Shown here: piece after piece, positions 1 through 8,654 of the stretch | How the letters are laid out: the number at the start of each line of letters is the position of its first letter | How positions within the stretch are numbered: position 1 is the first letter of the stretch | Assembly: GCA_024398365.1 (NCBI GenBank) | Contig: JAKSJG010000001.1 | Location: 1 to 64,000, forward strand | DNA: 64,000 nt | Direction: 5' to 3' | DNA from: Bacteroidales bacterium | Lineage (GTDB): Bacteria; Bacteroidota; Bacteroidia; Bacteroidales; UBA932 | Notes under the pieces: model-generated | Told to the model about the DNA's origin: nothing | The model's input: only the letters and a program-made list of their open reading frames with translations | Database searches by the model: none | Made by a program: the position numbers and the translations under genes

Positions 1-12
1 TTGACATAACAA

Positions 13-46
13 AACCCCGAAAGTTTTTTGTCTAACTTTCGGGGTT
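13..46 (-). terminator. Rho-independent terminator hairpin
   Basis: An 11-bp perfect inverted repeat (AACCCCGAAAG / CTTTCGGGGTT) encloses a 12-base loop. Read on the minus strand it is followed by TTTTGTTATG, a U-rich tail; on the plus strand no T tract follows. It lies beyond the tRNA-Asn terminator, so it may be a back-up terminator or end a small RNA. Confidence 0.6.
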
Positions 47-82
47 CGGGTCATTGCGTTCCGGCCTTTTGCTTATCCTTGC

Positions 83-113
83 GCTGCAACCGTGACTTTA
101 TTGCTGTTGCAGC
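83..113. other. Stem-loop between two terminator hairpins
   Basis: GCTGCAAC at 83-90 pairs with GTTGCAGC at 106-113 across a 15-base loop. There is no T tract on either side. It is the middle one of three hairpins downstream of tRNA-Asn. No promoter box was found for it. Confidence 0.35.
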
Positions 114-121
114 TATAAAAG

Positions 122-153
122 AAAATCAGCGGCTTATCCAAGTCGCTGATTTT
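122..153 (-). terminator. Terminator of tRNA-Asn
   Basis: AAAATCAGCG (122-131) pairs with CGCTGATTTT (144-153). On the minus strand the hairpin is followed by CTTTTATA, and it starts 6 bases past the 3' end of tRNA-Asn. Confidence 0.7.
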
Positions 154-159
154 TAGCTG

Positions 160-233
160 CTCCTCAAGTAGGACTTGAACCTACGACCCCCTGATTAACA
201 GTCAGGTGCTCTAACCAACTGAGCTATTGAGGA
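160..233 (-). tRNA. tRNA-Asn (anticodon GTT)
   Basis: The reverse complement folds into a full cloverleaf with acceptor stem TCCTCAA/TTGAGGA, D-loop AGCTCAGTTGGTTAGAG, anticodon loop CTGTTAA giving GTT, and T-arm GGTTCAAGTCC. The discriminator base is G. The 3' CCA is not encoded (CAG follows). It has its own promoter and terminator. Confidence 0.95.
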
Positions 234-256
234 AGGTTTCTTCCCGTTTGGGATTG

Positions 257-288
257 CAAATGTAGAACATTTTTCTCGAAACACAAAA
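257..288 (-). promoter_or_regulatory. Promoter of tRNA-Asn
   Basis: On the minus strand TTTTG (284-288) and TACATTTG (257-264) are separated by 19 bases, matching the Bacteroidota -33/-7 promoter consensus. The tRNA starts 23 bases downstream of the -7 box. Confidence 0.75.
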
Positions 289-306
289 TTATTTACATTT
301 TTTTTA

Positions 307-314
307 TATCTTTG
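307..314 (+). promoter_or_regulatory. -7 box of the tRNA-Leu / HU protein / dnaG transcript
   Basis: TATCTTTG matches the TAnnTTTG box 20 bases before tRNA-Leu. No clear TTTG was found at the -33 position. It is the only promoter-like box seen upstream of the HU-domain gene, because the tRNA ends 13 bases before that gene's start codon. Confidence 0.6.
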
Positions 315-334
315 CACTCGCAATCCAATGAGAA

Positions 335-421
335 GCCCGGATGGCGAAATTGGTAGACGCGCTAGTTTCAGGGACTAGTGGCCGCAAGGCTGTGCAGGTT
401 CGAGTCCTGTTCCGGGCACCA
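335..421 (+). tRNA. tRNA-Leu (anticodon CAG)
   Basis: A class II tRNA with a long variable arm: acceptor GCCCGGA/TCCGGGC, anticodon stem CTAGT/ACTAG with loop TTCAGGG (anticodon CAG), variable arm around GGCCGCAAGGCTG, and T-arm GGTTCGAGTCC. Unlike the other three tRNAs here it encodes its own CCA (419-421). The next start codon is only 13 bases away. Confidence 0.95.
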
Positions 422-434
422 AATCTTTTTGGTC

Positions 435-1172
435 ATGGACATCGGCAGCTTCTCGAAGTATATCAAAGGATTGATTGTCGATTATGACAAGGTCGAGGTC
501 CCGGGTCTCGGCATTTTTTATGCCAAGTTGATGCCGGCTAGATACTCTGACAACAGGACGACGATCTATCCCCCTTATCGTACAGTGTTTTTCCGCATGG
601 AGGACGTTACTCCGGACGGAGGCCGTATGCTTTATGAGAATGTCTCTGATGTGATGGGTGTGCCGATGGATCAGGCCGAGACAGAGGTGGACTGGTGTGT
701 CAGCAGACTCAAGTCTCAACTTGAGGGCAACAGATGCTGCAATCTTCCGGGTCTCGGACAGATGGTGTCCAATTCCGTCAATGAGCTGTTCTTCGTCCCT
801 GTTGAGGACCTTGACATTTTCCCTGACGGCATGGGCCTCGAGCCCGTCTGCGTCAAGATAAATGAGTCCCGCCTGAAAGGACGCCATCAGCGCCGCAAGG
901 AGGCCAGGGCCGCAGCGGCCGCAGCCGCAGCTGTGGCACCGCGCGTCAAGGAGCAGCCGCGCAGGAAGGAGAGAAAGCGCGAGGTCCGTCCGGGCCGTGT
1001 CGTACTCTGGACTATTCTCGGCATACTGCTTCTTGCCATACTCTTCCTGATTGCGGTCTATGTGTTCCGCGATTCGCTGGCTCCTCTTTCATACAATATC
1101 ATCGAAGCCATCGATGATATGCTTAACAAGATGCTTTATACCGCCGAGGAACGCGCTCTGCTCGGCTTCTGA
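435..1172 (+). CDS. HU-CCDC81-like domain protein with one membrane segment
   Basis: The 245-residue protein has an N-terminal region (about 1-140) resembling the Bacteroidota HU-CCDC81 family, an HU-like fold that in this phylum often precedes SPOR domains. An Ala/Lys/Arg-rich linker (about 155-190) follows, then one hydrophobic segment near 192-214 (VVLWTILGILLLAILFLI). No SPOR domain is present, so it may be a shortened member. An in-frame ATG at 378 lies inside tRNA-Leu and is not credible; ATG 435 is the first one after the tRNA. dnaG follows after 2 bases, so the two are almost certainly one operon. A role in envelope or DNA organisation is only a guess. Confidence 0.75.
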   Translation: MDIGSFSKYIKGLIVDYDKVEVPGLGIFYAKLMPARYSDNRTTIYPPYRTVFFRMEDVTPDGGRMLYENVSDVMGVPMDQAETEVDWCVSRLKSQLEGNRCCNLPGLGQMVSNSVNELFFVPVEDLDIFPDGMGLEPVCVKINESRLKGRHQRRKEARAAAAAAAAVAPRVKEQPRRKERKREVRPGRVVLWTILGILLLAILFLIAVYVFRDSLAPLSYNIIEAIDDMLNKMLYTAEERALLGF

Positions 1173-1174
1173 TT

Positions 1175-3193
1175 ATGATAGACAGGTCCACGGTAGATAG
1201 AATTCTCGATGCCGTGAGGATTGAGGAAGTCGTTTCGGACTTTGTCACCCTCAAGAAGCATGGCCCGAATTATGTCGGCCTGTGCCCGTTCCATCCTGAC
1301 AAGAATCCTTCAATGTCCGTGTCTTCGACAAAGGGCATCTTCAAGTGCTTCTCCTGCGGCAAGGCCGGCAATGCCGTCGGTTTTGTGATGGAGCACGAAC
1401 ATATGACCTATCCCGAGGCCCTGCGCTATCTCGCTGCCAAGTACCATATAGAAATAAAGGAGAAGGAGGAGAGCCCGGAGGAGATTGCCCACCGCATGAA
1501 GTATGACAGCCTTCTGGCTGTCTCCGAATATGCTCAGAAATACTATCAGGACATACTCTGGAACAATCCCAACGGGCGCGCGATAGGTCTGTCTTATTTC
1601 CACGAGCGTCAGTTCACGGACGAGACCATACGCAAGTTCGGCCTCGGCTATGCGGCCAACCGTCCTTTCACTCTGGCCGGCGATGCCAGGGGCAAGGGGT
1701 ATAAGGCCGAATACCTTGTGGATTCCGGTCTGTGCATCCAGCGGGACAACGGCGAACTTGCAGACCGCTTCTATGACAGGGTGATGTTCCCTATCTATTC
1801 CGTCAGCGGACGCGTCATAGCATTCGGCGGACGCACGCTACGCAATGACAAGACCATAGCCAAGTATGTCAACAGCCCGCAGACGGAGATATATGACAAG
1901 AGCCGTTCTCTATACGGACTCTTCCAGGCCAAGGGCGCGATAGCCAAGGCTGACAAATGCATACTGGTTGAAGGCTATGCCGATGTCATCTCAATGCACC
2001 AGAGCGGAATATGCAACGTGGTCGCATCTTCCGGCACATCCCTGACCGTGGAGCAGATACGTCTCATCAAGAGATTCACCAACAACATCACTGTCATCTA
2101 TGACGGTGACGAGCCGGGCATCAAGGCCGCGTTGCGCGGCACCGATCTCATCCTTGAGGAGGGCCTCAACGTCAAGGTGGTGCTGCTGCCCCCGGAGGAT
2201 GACCCTGATTCATTCGCCAAGGCGCACAGCTGCGACGAGGTGCTGGATTACATCGCGCAGCAGGAGTGCGATTTCGTGACATTCAAGAGCGACGTCCTGG
2301 CAAAGCGCATGGGCACGGACCCTATCGCGAAGGCAAGGCTGATCAACGATATAATCAAGACAATCTCAGTCATCCCAGATTCTATACTCCGCAGCGTGTA
2401 CGTGGAAACCGTGGCTGAACGTTTCTCCCAGAATCCGGACAATATCTTCCAGAAGATTGCCGAGATGCGAGGGAAGAAACTGGAGCAGGACCGCAACCAG
2501 AGACAGCGTACCGAGGTTGCGACCGAAGTCCCGCCTCCTCCTGAAGATGAATATCTCCCTGCTGATGAACTGCCGCCGGTGGTGGATGAAGGGCCGGTCA
2601 GCGCGGATGACTATGCCATTACCAATATGTATCTTGCCGTGCAGGAGCGCGAGCTGGTTTATTACCTGCTCAAGTTCGGCAGTTCCATAATGCACTTTGA
2701 GGATACCATAGACGGCCCTGCCCAGGAGCCTGTCAGGGTTGATGACTATATCCGGGACAATCTCGGCTATGATGAGATTGTCATGGATAACAGACTTTAC
2801 CGTGAGATGTACGATGACTATTTCGCATTCACCGCAGGTCTGGACGTGTCCGGAGTGGAAAGGCAGGAGAGGATAGTCAGGCATTTCACCACACATCCTG
2901 TACAGCAGATAGTCAATCAGGCAATAGATTATCTGACAGATGATTATCCTGTGACGGTCAAGGCCTTTCTCGAATCCCTGGAGCCTGAGGAGAACAAACT
3001 GGCCTATCTGGTGCCGAAATCGGTCACCCTGTACAAATCGCGCATCACCGAGCAGCGCTGCCTCAATCTGGCGAAGATGATCAACCGCGCTGAGAATGAA
3101 GGTGACAGCGGGAAGGTCAAGGAACTCATACGCGAACTGAATATGCTCAATCAGGTCAAGCTTTTCTTTGCGAAGGAGCTGAACCGCTTGTAG
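1175..3193 (+). CDS. dnaG: DNA primase DnaG
   Basis: DnaG makes the RNA primers for lagging-strand synthesis. The N-terminal CHC2 zinc finger is intact (C37, H40, C58, C61). The catalytic core and TOPRIM domain follow, with EGYAD at 266-270, DGDEPG at 310-315 and DPDS at 343-346 as the metal-binding acidic residues. A Pro/Glu-rich stretch near 450-470 leads into the C-terminal helicase-binding region. Its length of 672 residues is normal for Bacteroidota primases. It starts 2 bases after the HU-domain gene and appears to depend on that gene's upstream promoter. Confidence 0.97.
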   Translation: MIDRSTVDRILDAVRIEEVVSDFVTLKKHGPNYVGLCPFHPDKNPSMSVSSTKGIFKCFSCGKAGNAVGFVMEHEHMTYPEALRYLAAKYHIEIKEKEESPEEIAHRMKYDSLLAVSEYAQKYYQDILWNNPNGRAIGLSYFHERQFTDETIRKFGLGYAANRPFTLAGDARGKGYKAEYLVDSGLCIQRDNGELADRFYDRVMFPIYSVSGRVIAFGGRTLRNDKTIAKYVNSPQTEIYDKSRSLYGLFQAKGAIAKADKCILVEGYADVISMHQSGICNVVASSGTSLTVEQIRLIKRFTNNITVIYDGDEPGIKAALRGTDLILEEGLNVKVVLLPPEDDPDSFAKAHSCDEVLDYIAQQECDFVTFKSDVLAKRMGTDPIAKARLINDIIKTISVIPDSILRSVYVETVAERFSQNPDNIFQKIAEMRGKKLEQDRNQRQRTEVATEVPPPPEDEYLPADELPPVVDEGPVSADDYAITNMYLAVQERELVYYLLKFGSSIMHFEDTIDGPAQEPVRVDDYIRDNLGYDEIVMDNRLYREMYDDYFAFTAGLDVSGVERQERIVRHFTTHPVQQIVNQAIDYLTDDYPVTVKAFLESLEPEENKLAYLVPKSVTLYKSRITEQRCLNLAKMINRAENEGDSGKVKELIRELNMLNQVKLFFAKELNRL

Positions 3194-3204
3194 AGCTAAT
3201 TTCT

Positions 3205-3212
3205 TATCTTTG
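3205..3212 (+). promoter_or_regulatory. -7 box of metG
   Basis: TATCTTTG, followed by CA, lies 29 bases before the metG start codon in an AT-rich gap after dnaG. A well-spaced TTTG was not found. Confidence 0.55.
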
Positions 3213-3241
3213 CAACTTTATTACACTATAATATTTACAAA

Positions 3242-5290
3242 ATGAAAGATCACAAAAGAACATTGGTCACCTGCGCGCTTCCATACGCCAACGGACCTGT
3301 CCACATCGGACACCTTGCCGGAGTTTATGTACCTGCTGACATCTATGTAAGGTACCTCCGAATGCGCGGTGAAGAGGTTCTTTATGTCTGCGGCAGCGAT
3401 GAGCACGGTGTGCCTATCACCATTAAGGCGCGCCAGCAGGGCTGTACTCCGCAGGACATAGTTGACAAGTACCATAAAATCATAGACGAGAGCTTCAAGT
3501 CTCTCGGCATCAAGTTCGACATCTACGGCCGTACCTCGTCCAAGATTCACGAGGAGACCGCATCCGAGTTCTTCAAGAAACTCTACGATGAGGGCAAGTT
3601 CATCACCAAGGAGAGCGAGCAGTATTTCGATCCGGAAGCCAACACCTTCCTGGCTGACCGCTATATCGTGGGCACCTGCCCTAAATGCGGTGCTGAAGGC
3701 GCATATGGCGACCAGTGCGAGAAATGCGGCTGCACCCTCAGCCCGGAGGAGCTCATCAACCCTAAGAGCAAGCTCAGCGGCGCCGCTCCGATCAAGAAGA
3801 AGACCACACATTGGTACCTCCCTCTTGAGCAGTATGAGCAGTGGCTCCGCGAATGGATACTCGAAGGCCACAAGGAATGGCGTCCTAACGTGTATGGACA
3901 GGTGAAGAGCTGGCTTGACGGCGGCCTTCAGCCACGTGCCGTGACCCGCGACCTCGAGTGGGGCGTGCCGGTACCTGTGGAAGGTGCGGAAGGCAAGGTG
4001 CTCTATGTGTGGTTTGACGCTCCTATCGGCTACATCTCCAATACCAAGGAACTGCTTCCGAACGACTGGGAGAAGTGGTGGAAGAGCGAGGATACCAGGC
4101 TCGTGCATTTCATCGGCAAGGACAACATCGTGTTCCATTGCATCGTATTCCCTTCAATGCTGAAGGCATACGGCGGATACGTGCTTCCTGAGAACGTGCC
4201 TGCCAACGAGTTCCTCAACCTTGAGGGCGACAAGATATCCACCTCCAAGGGCTGGGCTGTCTGGGCTCATGAATATGTGCAGGATTTCCCTGGCAAGGAG
4301 GATGCGCTCCGCTACGTGCTGACCGCGAATGCTCCTGAGACCAAGGACAACGACTTCAGCTGGAAGGACTTCCAGACCCGCAACAACAGCGAGCTCGTGG
4401 CTATCTTCGGTAACTTCGTCAACCGCGCAGTCGTGCTGACGCACAAATATTTCGGTGGCAAGGTGCCTGCCTGCGGCGAATTGCAGCAGATAGACAGGGA
4501 CGTGCTTGCAGAAATCCCGGCAATCAGGGAGTCCCTTGAGAAGAACATCGAGAACTACAAGTTCCGCGAGGCCCTCAAGGATGCAATGAATCTTGCACGC
4601 CTCGGCAACAAGTACATCTCCGATACCGAGCCTTGGAAGGTCGCAAAGACCGACATGGACCGTACCGCCACCATACTCAACATATCCCTGCAGCTCTGCG
4701 CGTCCCTCGCCATCGCCTTCGAGCCGTTCACACCGTTCGCTGCTGAACGTCTCCGCAAGATGATCGACTCCCCTCTGGACTGGAATATGCTTGGCAAGGA
4801 GGAGATTCTTACTCCTGGCCACCAGCTTCAGGCTGCCGAACTCCTCTTCACCAAGATCGAGGATGCTGAGATTGACCGTCAGCTCGAGCGTCTCGCCGCC
4901 ATCCGCGCCGAGCGTGAGGCTGCCGAGAAGGCTGAAGCTGCGAAGATGGTCTCTCCTCAGAAGGCTGAATGCAGCTTCGAGGACTTCGAGAAGATGGACA
5001 TCCGCACCGCTACCGTCCTTGAGGCGGTGAAGGTTCCGAAGACGGACAAATTGCTTAAACTGACCATCGATACGGGCATCGACAAGCGTACCATCGTATC
5101 CGGAATCGCCGAGTACTATACTCCTGAAGACATGATAGGCAAGCAGATATGCATACTCGCCAACCTCAAGCCACGCATCATCCGCGGCATCGAGAGCCAT
5201 GGTATGATCCTGATGGCGAAGCAGGGTGACGGCAAGATGCGTTTTGTCACCCCACAGGAAACTTTGGCCAATGGAGCTGAAATTGGTTAA
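3242..5290 (+). CDS. metG: Methionyl-tRNA synthetase with C-terminal tRNA-binding domain
   Basis: A class I synthetase that charges tRNA-Met. The ATP-binding HIGH motif is at 21-24 and the KMSKS equivalent is KISTS at 331-335. A four-cysteine zinc knuckle is present (C146, C149, C159, C162). After a charged linker near 550-575, the last ~110 residues form an EMAP-II/Trbp111-like OB-fold tRNA-binding domain (from about [11 protein letters not shown]). The 682-residue length fits the MetG form with this fused domain, which also mediates dimerisation. It has its own promoter box and is followed by tRNA-Ala. Confidence 0.97.
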   Translation: MKDHKRTLVTCALPYANGPVHIGHLAGVYVPADIYVRYLRMRGEEVLYVCGSDEHGVPITIKARQQGCTPQDIVDKYHKIIDESFKSLGIKFDIYGRTSSKIHEETASEFFKKLYDEGKFITKESEQYFDPEANTFLADRYIVGTCPKCGAEGAYGDQCEKCGCTLSPEELINPKSKLSGAAPIKKKTTHWYLPLEQYEQWLREWILEGHKEWRPNVYGQVKSWLDGGLQPRAVTRDLEWGVPVPVEGAEGKVLYVWFDAPIGYISNTKELLPNDWEKWWKSEDTRLVHFIGKDNIVFHCIVFPSMLKAYGGYVLPENVPANEFLNLEGDKISTSKGWAVWAHEYVQDFPGKEDALRYVLTANAPETKDNDFSWKDFQTRNNSELVAIFGNFVNRAVVLTHKYFGGKVPACGELQQIDRDVLAEIPAIRESLEKNIENYKFREALKDAMNLARLGNKYISDTEPWKVAKTDMDRTATILNISLQLCASLAIAFEPFTPFAAERLRKMIDSPLDWNMLGKEEILTPGHQLQAAELLFTKIEDAEIDRQLERLAAIRAEREAAEKAEAAKMVSPQKAECSFEDFEKMDIRTATVLEAVKVPKTDKLLKLTIDTGIDKRTIVSGIAEYYTPEDMIGKQICILANLKPRIIRGIESHGMILMAKQGDGKMRFVTPQETLANGAEIG

Positions 5291-5306
5291 AAAAAGTAAA
5301 AAAATG

Positions 5307-5337
5307 TTTGCGGGTAATGATATTTTATATACCTTTG
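5307..5337 (+). promoter_or_regulatory. Promoter of tRNA-Ala
   Basis: TTTG (5307-5310), a 19-base spacer and TACCTTTG (5330-5337) make a perfect Bacteroidota promoter. tRNA-Ala starts 17 bases downstream. Confidence 0.85.
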
Positions 5338-5353
5338 CATCCGCAAACAAGAC

Positions 5354-5426
5354 GGGGGTATAGCTCAGCTGGTAGAGCACCTGCTTTGCAAGCAGGGGGT
5401 CGCCGGTTCGAATCCGACTACCTCCA
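5354..5426 (+). tRNA. tRNA-Ala (anticodon TGC)
   Basis: The cloverleaf has acceptor GGGGGTA/TACCTCC with the G3-U70 wobble pair that identifies alanine tRNAs, an anticodon loop TTTGCAA (TGC) and T-arm GGTTCGAATCC. The discriminator is A; CCA is not encoded (CCC follows). It has its own promoter and terminator, so this copy is a single-gene unit outside an rRNA operon. Confidence 0.95.
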
Positions 5427-5436
5427 CCCGTTAAAA

Positions 5437-5476
5437 AACAGGCATCTGCTTACGCAGGTGCCTGTTTTGTTTTTTA
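5437..5476 (+). terminator. Terminator of tRNA-Ala
   Basis: AACAGGCATCTGC and GCAGGTGCCTGTT form a 13-bp stem with one G-T pair and a TTAC loop, followed by TTGTTTTTTA. It sits 10 bases after the tRNA. Confidence 0.85.
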
Positions 5477-5483
5477 TATTTCC

Positions 5484-5939
5484 CTACTCAGATATCTGAG
5501 TGAAATAATGTATTGTCATTTCATCCTCGTCCGTATGGGCGTGGAGGATTTTCAAGTTTCTGCCGTCCTCTGATATGTTTGCCCGGTAGTCTTCTCCCGA
5601 GTGGCCCTCCTTGATGAAATAGCCTGGATTGTAGCTCACGAAGTTGATGACAAAAGGTCCCTTCTGCGGGATCTGCTCCGAAGACCAGTTGCCGCCTTCA
5701 TTGTCATTGTACTGCGTTGATGTGAACAGCCAGGCGCCAACCGGCTCGAATTCGAGGATTTCTTCGCCAGCGCCGTAGTCCTTTCTGGCAATCTGCTCTC
5801 CAAGTTGGTTGTACGTTATCGTGCTGTCCAGCTGCCAGGGATATATACAGAGGATGTTGTTCCCATCGTAGAACTCCCCGCAGGAGGAACACAGCAGCGC
5901 AGCCAGCGCTGCTGTGATAATAATTGTCATTCTTTTCAT
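5484..5939 (-). CDS. Small lipoprotein of unknown function
   Basis: A 151-residue protein with a lipoprotein signal peptide ending in the lipobox LCSSC (about residues 16-20). The mature part has no motif I recognise; it is rich in aromatic and acidic residues, which suggests a beta-rich periplasmic or surface domain. Its start codon overlaps the stop of the M3 peptidase gene by one base (TAATG), so its translation is probably coupled to the peptidase. The two may share a transcript and possibly a site of action. No homologous family could be assigned from sequence alone. Confidence 0.7.
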   Translation of the reverse strand: MKRMTIIITAALAALLCSSCGEFYDGNNILCIYPWQLDSTITYNQLGEQIARKDYGAGEEILEFEPVGAWLFTSTQYNDNEGGNWSSEQIPQKGPFVINFVSYNPGYFIKEGHSGEDYRANISEDGRNLKILHAHTDEDEMTIHYFTQISE

Positions 5940-8023
5940 TATTTCATTCCTGTTTTTTCGAGTAATGCGTCAGGGCGTGGGTCGCGGCCGCGGAAGTCTC
6001 TGAAGAGGATGTCAGCATCCACGATGCCGCCACGTGAGAGGACCTTCTCGCGTAATTCCTTTGCGGTCTGCTTGTTGAAAATGCCTGTCTCCTTGAAATA
6101 TGAGAAGGCGTCAGCTTCAAGTACCTCCGCCCACTTGTATGAATAGTAGCCTGCAGAATATCCGCCTGAGAAGATGTGTCCGAATGAAGGTGAGAACACT
6201 ACGCCTTCAATTGCAGGCAATACCGGTGAACGCTTCACGATGTCCTGTTCGAAGCTGATGACATCCTTGCCCGGGACTTCAGTCACTGAATGCCATTCCA
6301 TGTCCACGGTGCCGAAATCAAGCTGACGTATGCTGGCGTAGCCTGCCTGGAAATTCTTTGCTGCCACAATCTTGTCAATAAGTTCCTGAGGGATGACCTC
6401 ACCCGTCTTGTAATGCTTGGCGAATGACTGGAGATATTCCGGTTCGTATGCCCAGTTCTCCATGAGCTGTGAAGGAAGTTCGACGAAGTCGCGTGCCACG
6501 TTGGTGCCTGTCAGGCTGGCGTAGGTGCCTTCAGCGAGCATGCCGTGGAGTGCGTGACCGAATTCGTGAAGGATGGTGGTGAACTCGTAGAATGTGATGA
6601 GGGAAGGCTCGTTTTTGGTCGGCTTTGTGAAGTTGGTCACAAGGGATACGAACGGACGCTGCTCCTCACCGTTGACGACGCTCATTTCCCTGAATGAAGT
6701 CATCCAGGCTCCGCCGCCCTTGCTCTCGCGAGGGAAGTAATCTATATAGAGAAGCGCCATGAATCTGCCGTTCTCGTCTGTCACTTCGAATGTCTTCACA
6801 TCCGGATGGTAAAGCGGGATGTCCTTGCGTTCCTTGAAGTTGAGGCCGTACAGTCTGTTGGCCAGATCAAAGAGTGCTCCCTGCACGCTGTTCAACTCAA
6901 AGTATGGCTTGAGGAGTTCCTCGTTGATTGCATACTTCTCGTCCTTGTATTTCTCGCTCCAGAAGGAAAGGTCCCAAGGCATGATCTGACCTTCGAAACC
7001 ATTGGCGTTGGCGTATTCCTGGATGTCCTTGACGTCGCGGAGGGCGAAAGGATAGGACTTTTCACGGAGGTCGGCGAGGAAAGCGTTTACGGTTTCCGGG
7101 GTCTTCGCCATTCTGTCCTCGAGGGCGTAATCAGCATAGGTCCTGTATCCGAGGATGTTGGCCTTTCGGATGCGGAGATCCACAATCTGACGGATGAGTT
7201 CCGTATTGTCGAATTCGCCGCCCACACACTTGGTGTTGTATGCGCGCCAGATCTTCTCGCGGAGCTCGCGGTTTTTGCTGTATTTCATGAACGGGCTGTA
7301 GCTGGGCTGGTTGAGTGTGAATGTCCAGCCTTCCTGTCCGCGGTCCTTCGCCTCGAGAGCGGCCATTTCCCTCACATAGTCAGGCAGACCTTCGAGGTCC
7401 TTCTCGTCTGTGATGTTGAGGACGAATGCGTTGGTTGCTGACAGAACGTTCTTGTTGAACTTCAGAGTAGCTACGGAGAGCTCTTCCTCCACCTTGGCGT
7501 ATTCAGCCTTCTGCTCATCGTTGAGGTTGGCACCGTTCCTGGTGAATCTCTTGTAGGTTTCCTCGAGCAGTTTGGCCTGCTCCTCGTTGAGGTTCAGACT
7601 GTCCTTTTTGTCATATACTGCCTTGATGCGTGCGAACAGCTCCGGATTGAGTATGATGGACATCTCATATTCCGTCAGCATAGGCGAAATGTCCTCTGCG
7701 AGCTGCTGCATTTCAGGATTGGTGCAGCATTCGTTGAGGTTGAAGAAAATGCTGCTGACGTTTGTCAGCTTGCTGCCTGCGTGCTCGAGAGCCTCTATGG
7801 TGTTCGCGAAGTCCGGCTCCTCTTCATTGTCGATGATTGCCTTGATCTCAGCCTTGCCTTCCTTGATGGCTTCTTCAAAGGCGGGCTTGTAATGTTCCAC
7901 TTTGATCTTGTCAAAGGCCGGGGCGCCGTATGGCGCTTCTGACGGCTCCAGGAGTGGGTTGTTCATGTTACAGGATGTCAATAATAGTGCGGCGGCCAGT
8001 CCGGCCGGGATGCTTGTTTTCAT
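5939..8023 (-). CDS. dcp: Peptidyl-dipeptidase Dcp, M3 family lipoprotein
   Basis: A zinc metallopeptidase that removes C-terminal dipeptides from peptides. The catalytic HEFGH (HExxH) motif is at 486-490, with the glutamate-bearing helix downstream as usual for family M3. The length of 694 residues suits Dcp-type enzymes. The N-terminus ends in a lipobox-like LLTSC (about 14-18), so the enzyme is probably a membrane-anchored periplasmic or surface lipoprotein rather than cytosolic like E. coli Dcp. It could feed on the peptides also served by the POT transporter and PepD further along, but that link is inferred. A small lipoprotein gene is translationally coupled downstream. Confidence 0.9.
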   Translation of the reverse strand: MKTSIPAGLAAALLLTSCNMNNPLLEPSEAPYGAPAFDKIKVEHYKPAFEEAIKEGKAEIKAIIDNEEEPDFANTIEALEHAGSKLTNVSSIFFNLNECCTNPEMQQLAEDISPMLTEYEMSIILNPELFARIKAVYDKKDSLNLNEEQAKLLEETYKRFTRNGANLNDEQKAEYAKVEEELSVATLKFNKNVLSATNAFVLNITDEKDLEGLPDYVREMAALEAKDRGQEGWTFTLNQPSYSPFMKYSKNRELREKIWRAYNTKCVGGEFDNTELIRQIVDLRIRKANILGYRTYADYALEDRMAKTPETVNAFLADLREKSYPFALRDVKDIQEYANANGFEGQIMPWDLSFWSEKYKDEKYAINEELLKPYFELNSVQGALFDLANRLYGLNFKERKDIPLYHPDVKTFEVTDENGRFMALLYIDYFPRESKGGGAWMTSFREMSVVNGEEQRPFVSLVTNFTKPTKNEPSLITFYEFTTILHEFGHALHGMLAEGTYASLTGTNVARDFVELPSQLMENWAYEPEYLQSFAKHYKTGEVIPQELIDKIVAAKNFQAGYASIRQLDFGTVDMEWHSVTEVPGKDVISFEQDIVKRSPVLPAIEGVVFSPSFGHIFSGGYSAGYYSYKWAEVLEADAFSYFKETGIFNKQTAKELREKVLSRGGIVDADILFRDFRGRDPRPDALLEKTGMK

Positions 8024-8060
8024 TTCGATGATGTTAGAAGAATAATTTTCTCAAAGATAG

Positions 8061-8429
8061 TTATTCTTCGGCTTTGTATGATGATTTTTTTGCCTTCAGG
8101 ATGTATATGCCGCCATCCGGAAGGATGGTATATGACATGTCGTAGCAGCGGTAGAACCTCCGCAGCGGCCACTTCGAGCAGGATGTGTAGAAATCGGGGT
8201 TGAATGATGCCCCGAAGAGTTCATGCCGCCCTATGCGGCGCCTTCCGCTTTCATAATACTGTTGAAGAATCCTGCGGTTCTTGTGCAGTATGCCATTCAC
8301 TTGGCGGACATAGCTGTCATTGCGGTTGACCTTTGAGTTGTGCCAGTTGCTCCGGCACGAATCACAGCAGAAACGCTTGTCACTCCTTCCCGACAACTTC
8401 TCTCCGCATTCCAGACAATATCGTTCCAT
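8061..8429 (-). CDS. Zinc-ribbon protein of unknown function
   Basis: A 122-residue basic protein opening with two CxxC pairs (C5, C8 and C21/C22, C25, in YCLECG and FCCDSC) that should bind one zinc ion, in the style of DUF2116-type zinc ribbons. The remainder is rich in Arg and Tyr with no enzyme motif. It is divergent from ssb, across a 225-base gap that holds a paired palindrome. A nucleic-acid-binding role is plausible from the ribbon and basic charge but not shown. Confidence 0.65.
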   Translation of the reverse strand: MERYCLECGEKLSGRSDKRFCCDSCRSNWHNSKVNRNDSYVRQVNGILHKNRRILQQYYESGRRRIGRHELFGASFNPDFYTSCSKWPLRRFYRCYDMSYTILPDGGIYILKAKKSSYKAEE

Positions 8430-8574
8430 GACTCAAAGATACAGCCGTCCCGCAGGTTTTGAACTGCAAATAAATGACAACGTCAATTTTTTGCAATTCC
8501 GTACGTCCCTGATGGGGAATCGGATGCCATTCTTGCAGTCGCAGGGCTTTTGCCGGATTTCCGCAGGCGTTTTT

Positions 8575-8592
8575 AAACGTTTATAAACGTTT
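8575..8592. promoter_or_regulatory. Two AAACGTTT palindromes one helical turn apart
   Basis: The 8-bp palindrome AAACGTTT occurs at 8575-8582 and again at 8585-8592, a period of 10 bp. The pair lies between the divergent zinc-ribbon gene and ssb, about 60 bases before the ssb start. The spacing suits two dimers binding the same DNA face. The binding factor is unknown. Confidence 0.4.
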
Positions 8593-8654
8593 GATATATT
8601 GCTGTGCCTTCCGGGACGCATTTACTTTGCACTGACAATTCAAAAACAATATTT

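Noticed and set aside
378..434. An upstream in-frame start for the HU-domain protein
   Set aside because: It lies within tRNA-Leu; ATG 435 is the first possible start after the tRNA.
4154..5380. A 408-codon open frame antisense to metG
   Set aside because: It mirrors the codon bias of metG, has no domain-like sequence, and metG is certain on the other strand. The same holds for long antisense frames over rseP (17398-18783) and atpB (46280-47254).
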